Origin: Candidatus Accumulibacter iunctus
GTDB lineage: Bacteria; Pseudomonadota; Gammaproteobacteria; Burkholderiales; Rhodocyclaceae
Reading direction: 5' to 3'
Assembly (NCBI GenBank): GCA_002345025.1
Contig: DDUX01000097.1
Span: forward strand, 1 to 9,370
DNA length: 9,370 nucleotides
Shown here: piece after piece, positions 1 to 6,506 of the stretch
Layout of the letters: every line of letters begins with the position of its first letter
How positions within the stretch are numbered: position 1 is the stretch's first letter
Notes under the pieces: model-generated
The model's database searches: none
Seen by the model: only the letters and a program-made list of their open reading frames with translations
Told to the model about the DNA's origin: nothing
Program-made: the position numbers and the translations under genes

Positions 1-101
1 CCCCCCCCCCCGCCCGGCCGGGCGCCCCGGTGAGGGACGTCGATGCCGCCGGCGATCGGCGGCGGCGGCGCAGCGAACACGGCAGCGACGCCTTTCCAGC
101 C
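1..101. other. Unassigned window edge, poly-C and GC-rich, no supported gene
   Basis: The window opens with eleven C residues followed by a 12-nt palindrome, GCCCGGCCGGGC (12-23). Open frames cross this stretch on both strands, but none has a ribosome binding site, a recognisable protein motif or a plausible start, and the GC content alone explains their openness. It may be the tail of an upstream intergenic region or a contig edge. I can assign no function to it. Confidence 0.4.
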
Positions 102-107
102 TATAAT
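102..107 (+). promoter_or_regulatory. Putative -10 box for rdgC
   Basis: A perfect TATAAT hexamer lies 26 nt upstream of the rdgC ATG, which would place transcription start near 114 and give a leader of about 20 nt. At 17-nt spacing the -35 position (79-84, ACGGCA) matches TTGACA at only three of six bases, so the -35 element is weak. The exact -10 match in very GC-rich DNA is the main evidence. Confidence 0.5.
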
Positions 108-133
108 GCCGAGCTTTTTGCAGGCTCAAGCCA

Positions 134-1033
134 ATGTGGTTCAAGAACCTTCAACTCTATCGCCTGCCGCAGGGCTGGGCGGCCGAAGCCGAGAGCTTCG
201 AGCACCAGCTTGCCCGGCTGCCACTGCCGGGCTGCGGCGCCAGCGATCCACGCAGCCTCGGCTGGGTGGCACCGCGCGATGGCGGATCGCTGCTGCACGC
301 GCTCAACCAGCAGTGGCTCGTTGCCCTGGGCGTCGAGGAGAAGCTGCTGCCGGCATCGATCGTCAAGCGGCTGGCCGGTGAAAGGGCGCGCGAGATCGAG
401 GAAACCGAGGGCCGACGGATCGGCCGCCGCGAGCTGCGCGAACTGCAGGAGCAGATGACCCTCGAACTGCTGCCGCGCGCCTTCATCCGCCGCCGCACGA
501 CGCATGCATGGATCGACCGCGGCAACGGCTGGCTGGTCGTCGATGCGGCGTCGCCAGCCAAGGCCGAGGAAGTCCTCGAGCATCTGCGGCGCTCGCTCGA
601 CAGCCTGCCGGCGAAGGTGCTGAAACCGGTCCAGTCGCCGTCGGCGGCGATGACCGGCTGGGTCGCCGCAGGTGAAGCGCCGGCGGGCTTCACCCTCGAC
701 CAGGACCTCGAGCTGCGTTCGGCCGAGAAGGCGAGCGTGCGTTACGCCAACCACCCGCTCGAGGGCGAGGAGATCCGGCGGCACATCGCCGACGGCAAGG
801 TCGTCACCCGCCTGGCGATGACCTGGAACGACCGCATTTCGTTCGTCCTCAACGACCTGCTGCAGATCCGGCGGGTCGCCTTCCTCGACATCCTCAAGGA
901 GCAGTCGGAGAGCCAGACCGAGGATGCCGACGAGCGCTTCGACATCGACTTCACGCTGATGACTGGCGAGGTCGCACAGCTTCTCGCCGACCTGCTGACG
1001 GCACTCGGCGGCGAGGCGCCAGCCGCCGTCTGA
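134..1033 (+). CDS. rdgC: Recombination-associated protein RdgC
   Basis: RdgC is a nucleoid-associated protein that forms a ring around double-stranded DNA and limits RecA filament loading and activity. The 299-residue product matches the usual family length (about 300). Recognisable family landmarks are the N-terminal MWFKNLQLYRL, a GWVAP turn at residues 43-47, a charged helical stretch at about 75-110, LLPRAF at 112-117 followed by a WID strand, and the C-terminal FDIDFTLMTGE at 269-279. The ATG at 134 is chosen because the family begins almost exactly at (M)xWFKN; a weak AGG lies about 10 nt upstream. The gene has its own -10-like box and appears monocistronic. Its 3' end faces a convergent, damaged minus-strand gene whose open frame runs antisense into the last 290 nt of rdgC. 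Assignment is by family recognition; nothing in the gene looks broken. Confidence 0.95.
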   Translation: MWFKNLQLYRLPQGWAAEAESFEHQLARLPLPGCGASDPRSLGWVAPRDGGSLLHALNQQWLVALGVEEKLLPASIVKRLAGERAREIEETEGRRIGRRELRELQEQMTLELLPRAFIRRRTTHAWIDRGNGWLVVDAASPAKAEEVLEHLRRSLDSLPAKVLKPVQSPSAAMTGWVAAGEAPAGFTLDQDLELRSAEKASVRYANHPLEGEEIRRHIADGKVVTRLAMTWNDRISFVLNDLLQIRRVAFLDILKEQSESQTEDADERFDIDFTLMTGEVAQLLADLLTALGGEAPAAV

Positions 1034-1763
1034 TTCGCTGACGGCTTCGCTGGCTGGTCGCGAGACGCCTCTCGCCGGCGATCGCGAGCGGGCAGCAGGC
1101 GCGCAGGGTCGCGGCGGGTCTGCTGCCGCCCCCTGGCGAGACTGGCCAGTGCCGCCAGTGCAAGCGCAAGCAGGCTGGCACCAGCCGGCTCGGACACAGC
1201 GTTGGCGGCAACCGGGGCCCCGCTGATCTCGAAAATCCTCAGGTCACCGTCAAACGACAGGTAGATGCGACCGTTACGGTAGGCAAGCCCGTCCGGATCG
1301 GGTCGTTTCCTGAAACCTTCCGTCGGCGTCACCTGGACGGCATAGGGCGAACCGGTCAGCTTGTGGTAATCGCTCCAGTCGCCGGGCTGTGCGTTGTCCG
1401 GGTCGACGAACAGCTCGTCGATGCTGATCGTTTCCGTCGGACCTTGCCCATTGGGGTCGAAGATGATCAGCTGTCGGCTTGGGTAGGTCCCGACGATCAG
1501 TCGTCCGTCGTCGGTTGACTGGCACCGTCCGGGTTGGCCGAGATTGAAGCCCACAGGCTGCCGCCCTGGGTGAAGCTCAGACCCTCGAATTCGTAAACAA
1601 GGGCAGGAAAGCGCTTCTGTTCGTCCGTGAAGTTCGCGCCTGCGCCGGTGACCAGGTGGCGAAAGTCATGGATGGCGGTCAGCGAATAGGCATGCACCTG
1701 AGCCATGAAGCCAAAAAGTGCAGCGCCCAGCAACAACGAAGGAACAGGATTGCTGCCGATCAT
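742..1763 (-). pseudogene. Secreted PEP-CTERM-like protein gene, frameshifted
   Basis: The 5' part (1763 to 1497) starts at an ATG preceded by AGGGAGG. It encodes a signal peptide (hydrophobic PSLLLGAALFGFM, likely cleavage after VHA, residue 25) and then a mature start YSLTAIHDF, but ends at TGA after SISANPDGASQPTTDD. The sequence continues in another frame (open from 1554) as DDGRLIVGTYPSRQLIIFDP and then NGRIYLSFDGDLRIFEI, which read like beta-propeller strands. It finishes with VSEPAGASLLALALAALA and a basic tail GRQQTRR (1197-1111). That tripartite end (xxEP, hydrophobic helix, arginines) resembles the PEP-CTERM sorting signal processed by exosortase, with S in place of the usual first P. 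Joining the parts needs a -1 shift, meaning one lost base or two gained, near 1500-1560. No frame stops soon after the basic tail; the open frame runs to 742, antisense to rdgC. The frameshift could be real decay or a sequencing error. I recognise no named family for the mature domain. Confidence 0.65.
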
Positions 1764-1768
1764 CTCCG

Positions 1769-1775
1769 CCTCCCT
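1769..1775 (-). promoter_or_regulatory. Ribosome binding site of the PEP-CTERM-like gene
   Basis: AGGGAGG on the minus strand ends five nt before the ATG at 1763. It decides the start: the further upstream in-frame ATG at 1802 would add 13 residues in front of a normal signal peptide and has no comparable site. Confidence 0.75.
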
Positions 1776-1804
1776 GCAAAATCCCGCCACCCCGGGCCTC
1801 ATGG

Positions 1805-1824
1805 CAGGAGTATCAGGACTCCTG
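1805..1824. repeat. 7-bp inverted repeat over the putative -10 box
   Basis: CAGGAGT (1805-1811) and ACTCCTG (1818-1824) are perfect inverted copies separated by six nt, and they overlap the putative GATACT -10 element of the minus-strand secreted-protein gene. The position would suit an operator, but a 7-bp repeat can arise by chance and no regulator is encoded nearby. Confidence 0.3.
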
Positions 1825-1837
1825 GCGGCCCGGTCAA
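1809..1837 (-). promoter_or_regulatory. Putative sigma70 promoter for the PEP-CTERM-like gene
   Basis: On the minus strand TTGACC (1837-1832, five of six bases) is followed after exactly 17 nt by GATACT (1814-1809, four of six). Transcription would start near 1802, giving a leader of about 40 nt before the ATG at 1763. The promoter lies downstream of the acnB terminator, so the gene would be transcribed independently of acnB. Only sequence similarity supports this. Confidence 0.5.
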
Positions 1838-1950
1838 GAGCGGCGACGAAGGCCGACCGATGCCATAAGGCGCAGCCGCTGGCGAGGCTGAAGACAGCGG
1901 CCGGACGCGTCGGCAGCGAACGCGCATCGGATGTCCCGAGACGGGCACCG

Positions 1951-1986
1951 GAAGAAAACGCCCCGCCGGTCTCCCGGCGGGGCGTT
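1951..1986 (-). terminator. Rho-independent terminator of acnB
   Basis: A perfect 13-bp GC-rich stem (arms 1957-1969 and 1974-1986) closes a 4-nt loop. On the minus strand the second arm runs into TTTTCTTCC. It lies 23 nt beyond the acnB stop codon, in the right orientation for acnB. On the plus strand no T tract follows the stem beyond GTTGTGG, so I read it as one-directional. Confidence 0.9.
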
Positions 1987-2009
1987 GTGGCTGGCTGCCG
2001 AAGGGACGG

Positions 2010-4616
2010 CTACACCGTCACCGTATCGGCGACCTCACTGAACTCCCTGATCTGATCGAAGTTCATGTAGCGATAGACGTCAGCCGCCTTGGCATTGACC
2101 GCCTGCACCTGCTCGAGATACTCGGCCGGAGTCGGGATTCGGCCCATCAGCGCACAGACGGCGGCAAGTTCGGCGGAACCGAGGTAGACGTTGGTGTCGA
2201 TGCCGAGCCGGTTCGGGAAGTTGCGCGTCGAGGTCGACATCGCCGTGCTGCCCTTGCGGATCTGCGCCTGGTTGCCCATGCACAGCGAGCAGCCGGGCAT
2301 TTCCATGCGCGCGCCGGACTTGCCGAGGATTGCGTAATAGCCTTCCTCGTTGAGGATCATCGCGTCCATCTTCGTCGGCGGTGCGATCCACAGGCGGGTC
2401 GGGATGTCGGTCTTGCCTTCGAGGACCTTGCCGGCCGCGCGGAAGTGGCCGATGTTGGTCATGCACGAGCCGATGAAGACTTCGTCGATCTTGGTGCCGG
2501 AGACTGCGGAGAGCAGCTTGACGTCGTCCGGATCGTTCGGGCAGGCAACCAACGGCTCCAGCACGTCGGCAAGGTCGATCTCGATCACCGCGGCGTACTG
2601 CGCGTCGGCATCGGCGCGCAGCAACTCGGGGCTGGCGATCCAGGCTTCCATCGCCTTGATGCGGCGGCCGAGCGTGCGCGCATCGGAATAGCCGTTGGCG
2701 ATCATCCACTTCATCAGCGTGATGTTCGAGCGCATGTACTCGATGATCGGTTCCTTGTTCAAGGCCACCGCACAGGCAGCAGCCGAACGCTCGGCAGCCG
2801 CGTCGGAGAGTTCGAAGGCCTGTTCGACCTTGAGATCCGGCAGCCCTTCGATCTCCAGGATGCGGCCCGAGAAGATGTTCTTCTTGCCCTTCTTCTCGAC
2901 GGTCAGCAGGCCTGCCTGGATGGCGTAGTAGGGAATCGCATTGACCAGGTCACGCAGCGTGACGCCGCGCTTGCCTGCTTCGGCGAGCGAGCCCTTGAAG
3001 CGCACCAGCACCGATTCCGGCATGTCGAGCGGCATGACGCCGGTGGCGGCGGCGAAGGCAACCAGACCGGAGCCGGCCGGGAACGAGATGCCGATCGGGA
3101 AACGGGTATGCGAGTCGCCACCGGTGCCGACGGTGTCGGGCAGCAGCAGGCGGTTGAGCCAGGAGTGGATGACGCCGTCGCCGGGACGCAGCGCGACGCC
3201 GCCACGGGTGCTGATGAACGACGGCAGTTCGCGGTGCATGCGCACGTCCACCAGCTTCGGATAGGCGGCGGTGTGACAGAAGGACTGCATCACCATGTCG
3301 GCCGAGAAGCCGAGGCAAGCCAGATCCTTCAGTTCGTCGCGCGTCATCGGACCGGTAGTGTCCTGCGAGCCGACGGTGGTCATCCGCGGTTCGCAGTAGG
3401 TACCGGGCAGAACGCCCTTGCCTTCAGGCAAGCCACAGGCACGGCCGACCATTTTCTGCGCCAGCGAGTAACCCTTGCCCGGGTCGGCCGGATTCTGCGG
3501 CAGGGTGAACAGCGTGGACGGCGGCAGGCCGAGCGCCTCGCGCGCCCGGGTCGTCAGCCCGCGGCCGACGATCAGCGGGATGCGGCCGCCGGCGCGCACT
3601 TCGTCGAGGATCACCGGCGTTTTCAGCTGCGACTCGGCGATGACGGCGCCGTTTTTCAGTGCGGTGACCTTCGAGGTGACGGCGTCGATCTTCAGTTCGA
3701 TCTCGTCGCCCATGTCCATCTGGCCGCAATCGATCTCGACCGGCAGTGCGCCGGCGTCTTCCATGGTGTTGAAGAAGATCGGGGCGATCTTCGAACCGAG
3801 GCAGACGCCGCCGAAGCGCTTGTTCGGGACATAGGGAATGTCCTCGCCGGTGAACCACAGCACCGAATTGGTCGCCGACTTGCGCGACGAACCGGTGCCG
3901 ACGACGTCACCGACGTAGGCGATCAGGTTGCCCTTGCTGGCGAGCGCTTCGAGCTGCTTGATCGGGCCGCGCTCACCCGGCTTGTCGGGATCGATCCCGT
4001 GGCGCGGATTCTTGAGCATCGCCAGCGCATGCAGCGGGATGTCCGGACGCGACCAGGCGTCGGGGGCCGGCGACAGGTCGTCGGTGTTGGTTTCGCCGGT
4101 GACCTTGAAGACCGTCAGCTTCTGCGACGCCGGAACCTCGGGGCGCGAGGTGAACCACTCGCCATCGGCCCAGCTCTTCAGCACTGCCTTGGCGTTGGCG
4201 TTGCCGCGGTCGGCGAGTTCCTTGACATCGTGGAAGTAGTCGAAGACGAGCAGGGTCTTCTTCAGTCCCGCGGCGGCAGCCTCGCCCGTCGGGCCGGCGA
4301 GGAGATCGATCAGCGGCTTGACGTTGTAGCCACCGAGCATCGTCCCGAGCAGTTCGGTGGCCTTGAGCGGCGAGATGAGCGCGCACGCCTCGTCGCCCTT
4401 GGCGACGCGGGCGAGGAATTCGGCCTTGACCTTGGCGGCATCGTCGACGCCGGCCGGGACGCGGTAGGTGATCAGCTCGAGCAAGGTCTCCTCTTCGCCC
4501 GACGGCGGATTCTGCAACAGTCCGACGAGTTCCTCGGTCTGTTTGGCAGTCAGCGGCAGAGGCGGAATACCAAGCAAAGCGCGCTCGGCAACATGGGCAC
4601 GGTAGGCTTCCAGCAC
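2010..4616 (-). CDS. acnB: Bifunctional aconitate hydratase 2 / 2-methylisocitrate dehydratase (AcnB)
   Basis: AcnB interconverts citrate and isocitrate through cis-aconitate in the cytosolic TCA cycle, and in many bacteria it also hydrates 2-methyl-cis-aconitate in the 2-methylcitrate cycle. The product is 868 residues (E. coli AcnB is about 865). It shows the B-type order: a helical HEAT-like N-terminal domain (about 1-160), the swivel domain placed before the catalytic core (about 165-380, with TGETNTDDLSPAPDAWSRPD at 173-192 and GDVVGTGSSRKSATN at 236-250), then the catalytic domains. The three cluster ligands are visible: C718 in IGSCMTN, and C776 and C779 in PGCSLCMGN. TVGTGGDSHTRFP (495-507) is also intact. 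The start is a GTG at 4616, chosen because it gives the family N-terminus (M)LEAYRAHVAER and sits seven nt after GAAAGGA. The frame stays open far upstream, antisense to miaB, but that part shows no family similarity. The gene is monocistronic, with a -10-like box upstream and a strong terminator downstream. Confidence 0.98.
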   Translation of the reverse strand: MLEAYRAHVAERALLGIPPLPLTAKQTEELVGLLQNPPSGEEETLLELITYRVPAGVDDAAKVKAEFLARVAKGDEACALISPLKATELLGTMLGGYNVKPLIDLLAGPTGEAAAAGLKKTLLVFDYFHDVKELADRGNANAKAVLKSWADGEWFTSRPEVPASQKLTVFKVTGETNTDDLSPAPDAWSRPDIPLHALAMLKNPRHGIDPDKPGERGPIKQLEALASKGNLIAYVGDVVGTGSSRKSATNSVLWFTGEDIPYVPNKRFGGVCLGSKIAPIFFNTMEDAGALPVEIDCGQMDMGDEIELKIDAVTSKVTALKNGAVIAESQLKTPVILDEVRAGGRIPLIVGRGLTTRAREALGLPPSTLFTLPQNPADPGKGYSLAQKMVGRACGLPEGKGVLPGTYCEPRMTTVGSQDTTGPMTRDELKDLACLGFSADMVMQSFCHTAAYPKLVDVRMHRELPSFISTRGGVALRPGDGVIHSWLNRLLLPDTVGTGGDSHTRFPIGISFPAGSGLVAFAAATGVMPLDMPESVLVRFKGSLAEAGKRGVTLRDLVNAIPYYAIQAGLLTVEKKGKKNIFSGRILEIEGLPDLKVEQAFELSDAAAERSAAACAVALNKEPIIEYMRSNITLMKWMIANGYSDARTLGRRIKAMEAWIASPELLRADADAQYAAVIEIDLADVLEPLVACPNDPDDVKLLSAVSGTKIDEVFIGSCMTNIGHFRAAGKVLEGKTDIPTRLWIAPPTKMDAMILNEEGYYAILGKSGARMEMPGCSLCMGNQAQIRKGSTAMSTSTRNFPNRLGIDTNVYLGSAELAAVCALMGRIPTPAEYLEQVQAVNAKAADVYRYMNFDQIREFSEVADTVTV

Positions 4617-4623
4617 GGCGACG

Positions 4624-4630
4624 TCCTTTC
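4624..4630 (-). promoter_or_regulatory. Ribosome binding site fixing the acnB GTG start
   Basis: GAAAGGA on the minus strand lies seven nt before the GTG at 4616-4614. It decides the start in a frame that otherwise stays open for another 1.8 kb upstream. Confidence 0.85.
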
Positions 4631-4657
4631 TCAAAGGGTTACGGCAACGAAAGCGAC

Positions 4658-4663
4658 ATTGTA
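4658..4663 (-). promoter_or_regulatory. Putative -10 box of acnB
   Basis: TACAAT on the minus strand (five of six consensus bases) would start transcription near 4651, giving a leader of about 35 nt. No acceptable -35 hexamer is seen at 16-18 nt spacing; a TTGCCG is present, but 24 nt away. The promoter may therefore depend on an activator, or the call may be wrong. Confidence 0.4.
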
Positions 4664-4673
4664 CTGCATGGGT

Positions 4674-4711
4674 GCCCGGGCAGCGGCGGCAACCGCCGCC
4701 GGCAGCCGGGC
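4674..4711. repeat. Imperfect inverted repeat in the divergent acnB/operon promoter region
   Basis: The core is a perfect 7-bp hairpin, GCGGCGG (4683-4689) and CCGCCGC (4693-4699) around a CAA loop. It is flanked by outer arms GCCCGG (4674-4679) and CCGGGC (4706-4711). The element sits between the two divergent promoters, upstream of the acnB -10 and of the -35 at 4731. It could be an operator or cruciform, or just the product of GC-rich composition. Confidence 0.4.
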
Positions 4712-4730
4712 GACCAGGCGCAACAAAGAG

Positions 4731-4760
4731 CTGACACCCGCGCGCTGCCTTGTCTATAAT
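4731..4760 (+). promoter_or_regulatory. Sigma70 promoter of the miaB-phoH-ybeY-corC-lnt operon
   Basis: CTGACA (4731-4736, five of six) is followed after 18 nt by a perfect TATAAT (4755-4760). This is the best promoter match in the window. It lies only six nt before the ATG of the first operon gene, so transcription is expected to begin at or within a base or two of that ATG, giving a leaderless mRNA if that start codon is right. Confidence 0.75.
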
Positions 4761-4766
4761 GCGCCG

Positions 4767-5123
4767 ATGGACCTCCCGACCAGCCTTCTGTTGTCGATCC
4801 TCAGCGCCGTTGCCGAAGCGGCGCTGGAACCGGCTGCCGAGCAGCCGGCCGCGCAGGAAGCGTACGGCTTGCCGCGCGCGCTGCCGGACGAGGCGAGAAA
4901 GGGCGTCATGCAGCCACCCGCAGGAGACGGCTACCTGACCATCAACGGGCAGCATTGGCCGCTCGCGCCGACGGCCCAGATCCGCAACCGGCAGAACCTC
5001 ATCGTCCTGCCGATGCAGATCGAGGCGGCGACCGAGGTCGTCTATGTCACCAACGCCGACGGCGCGATTCATCGCGTCTGGATGCTGACACCGACCGAAG
5101 CGGCGGTGGCGCGCCCTCGCTAG
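4767..5123 (+). CDS. Small possibly exported protein of unknown function, first gene of the miaB operon
   Basis: The product is 118 residues. Residues 7-20 (LLLSILSAVAEAAL) form a short hydrophobic segment that could be a weak signal peptide, although no basic residue precedes it. An Ala/Glu/Pro-rich linker (about 20-40) follows. The C-terminal half carries the conserved-looking part: YLTINGQHWPLAPTAQIRN (56-74), NLIVLPMQI (77-85) and GAIHRVWMLTPTEA (99-112). From memory this pattern (a ligand-less small beta domain with xRIRxxxNLxV and VWxLTxxEA) recurs in uncharacterised betaproteobacterial proteins encoded near miaB; I cannot verify this here. The ATG at 4767 is preferred because a strong promoter ends six nt before it. 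There is no Shine-Dalgarno site, which suits a leaderless message; a start further downstream would remove the hydrophobic segment. The frame is open upstream, antisense to acnB, without protein-like features. miaB begins 15 nt after the stop. Confidence 0.75.
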   Translation: MDLPTSLLLSILSAVAEAALEPAAEQPAAQEAYGLPRALPDEARKGVMQPPAGDGYLTINGQHWPLAPTAQIRNRQNLIVLPMQIEAATEVVYVTNADGAIHRVWMLTPTEAAVARPR

Positions 5124-5138
5124 ATCAATCAGGAAAAT

Positions 5139-6506
5139 ATGGCAAGAAAGCTGTTCATCCGCACCTTCGGGTGCCAGATGAACGAGTACGACTCGGACAA
5201 GATGGCCGACGTGCTCGGCGCGTCCGAAGAGATCGTCCGGACCGAAACCCCCGAAGACGCCGACATCATCCTCTTCAACACCTGCTCGGTGCGCGAGAAG
5301 GCGCAGGAGCGCGTCTTCCACGACCTCGGCCGGGTGCGGCGGCTGAAGCTGGCGAGGCCCGACCTGGTGATCGGCGTCGGCGGCTGCGTCGCCAGCCAGG
5401 AGGGCGCGGCGATCGTCGCCCGTGCCCCCTACGTCGACGTCGTCTTCGGGCCGCAGACGCTGCATCGGCTGCCACAGCTGATCGCCGAGCGGCGCCGCCT
5501 CGGGCGCTCGCAAGTGGACATCTCGTTCCCCGAGATCGAGAAGTTCGACCACCTGCCACCACCGCGCGTCGACGGCGCGGCGGCCTTCGTCTCGATCATG
5601 GAGGGCTGCAGCAAGTTCTGCTCGTTCTGCATCGTTCCCTACACGCGCGGCGAGGAGGTTTCGCGGCCCTTCGACGATATCCTTACCGAAGTCGCCGATC
5701 TCGCGGCGCAGGGGGTCGGCGAGGTGACCCTGCTGGGGCAGAACGTCAACGCCTACCGCGGCGCGCTGGCGGGCAGCGGGCAGGCGCTGACGGGCGAGAT
5801 CACCGCCGATCTGGCACTGCTGATCGAGTACATCGCCGAGATGCCGGGAATCGAGCGCATCCGCTACACGACTTCCCATCCGCGCGAGATGTCGCCGCGG
5901 CTGATCGAGGTCTATGAGCGCGTTCCCAAGCTCGTCTCGCATCTGCACCTGCCGGTGCAGTCCGGCTCCGACCGCATTCTGGCGGCGATGAAGCGGGGCT
6001 ACACGGCGCTCGAGTACAAGAGCCTGGTGCGCCGGCTGCGTGCGGCGCGCCCCGACCTCGCGCTGTCCTCCGACTTCATCGTCGGCTTCCCGGGCGAGAC
6101 CGACGCGGATTTCGAGAGGACGATGAAGCTGATCGACGATGTCGGCTTCGACGCTTCGTTCTCGTTCATCTACAGCACGCGCCCCGGCACACCCGCAGCC
6201 GAACTCGACGACGATACGCCGCAGGCCCTGAAGCTGGAACGTCTGCTGCGCCTGCAGAAGCGGATCGACGAACTGGCGCAGGAGGTATCGCAGGCGATGG
6301 TCGGCAGCGTCCAGCGCGTTCTCGTCGAGGGCGTGGCAAAGAAGGACCGCAGCGAACTTGCCGGACGCACCGACAACAACCGCGTCGTGAACTTCGCCGG
6401 CGACGCCGACGAGCTGCTCGACCGTTTCATCGACGTGCGCATCACCGCCGCGATGCCGCACTCGCTGCGCGGCGAGATCGTCACCAACCGAAGCGAATGC
6501 CCGTGA
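5139..6506 (+). CDS. miaB: tRNA-2-methylthio-N6-dimethylallyladenosine synthase MiaB
   Basis: MiaB is a radical-SAM methylthiotransferase that converts i6A to ms2i6A at position 37 of tRNAs reading UNN codons, improving codon-anticodon stability. The 455-residue product has the full domain set. The N-terminal methylthiotransferase domain carries auxiliary-cluster cysteines C12 (FGCQMNEYDSDKM), C49 (NTCSVREKA) and C83 (GGCVASQEG). The radical-SAM domain has the CxxxCxxC motif at C157, C161 and C164 (EGCSKFCSFCIVPYTRG). A C-terminal TRAM RNA-binding domain follows at about 384-448. The cluster cysteines fall at the same or nearly the same numbers as in E. coli MiaB. The ATG at 5139 has AGGA four nt upstream. 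The gene lies 15 nt after the small first gene, and its last 10 nt overlap phoH, so it is part of the operon. No anomaly is seen. Confidence 0.98.
   Translation: MARKLFIRTFGCQMNEYDSDKMADVLGASEEIVRTETPEDADIILFNTCSVREKAQERVFHDLGRVRRLKLARPDLVIGVGGCVASQEGAAIVARAPYVDVVFGPQTLHRLPQLIAERRRLGRSQVDISFPEIEKFDHLPPPRVDGAAAFVSIMEGCSKFCSFCIVPYTRGEEVSRPFDDILTEVADLAAQGVGEVTLLGQNVNAYRGALAGSGQALTGEITADLALLIEYIAEMPGIERIRYTTSHPREMSPRLIEVYERVPKLVSHLHLPVQSGSDRILAAMKRGYTALEYKSLVRRLRAARPDLALSSDFIVGFPGETDADFERTMKLIDDVGFDASFSFIYSTRPGTPAAELDDDTPQALKLERLLRLQKRIDELAQEVSQAMVGSVQRVLVEGVAKKDRSELAGRTDNNRVVNFAGDADELLDRFIDVRITAAMPHSLRGEIVTNRSECP

Noticed and set aside
101..784. 227-residue minus-strand open frame antisense to rdgC.
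   Set aside because: rdgC is intact on the plus strand, and this frame has no family resemblance.
1060..1075. 6-bp hairpin GCGAGA-CGCC-TCTCGC after rdgC as a terminator.
   Set aside because: There is no T tract on either strand and the stem is short. It may contribute to a transcription end but cannot be called.
1497..1560. Programmed -1 ribosomal frameshift in the PEP-CTERM-like gene.
   Set aside because: I see no slippery heptamer or obvious downstream stimulatory structure in the overlap. Mutation or sequencing error is simpler.
2445..4766. Long plus-strand open frame antisense to acnB, in frame with the small gene at 4767.
   Set aside because: It mirrors the codon bias of acnB and is rich in R, G, A and D without motifs. 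A promoter sits just before 4767.
4617..6461. Open frame continuing upstream of acnB for about 1.8 kb, antisense to the operon, which would make a 1483-residue protein.
   Set aside because: The extension is antisense to intact miaB and has a shadow-like composition. A GTG with a strong ribosome binding site at 4616 gives exactly the AcnB N-terminus and length.
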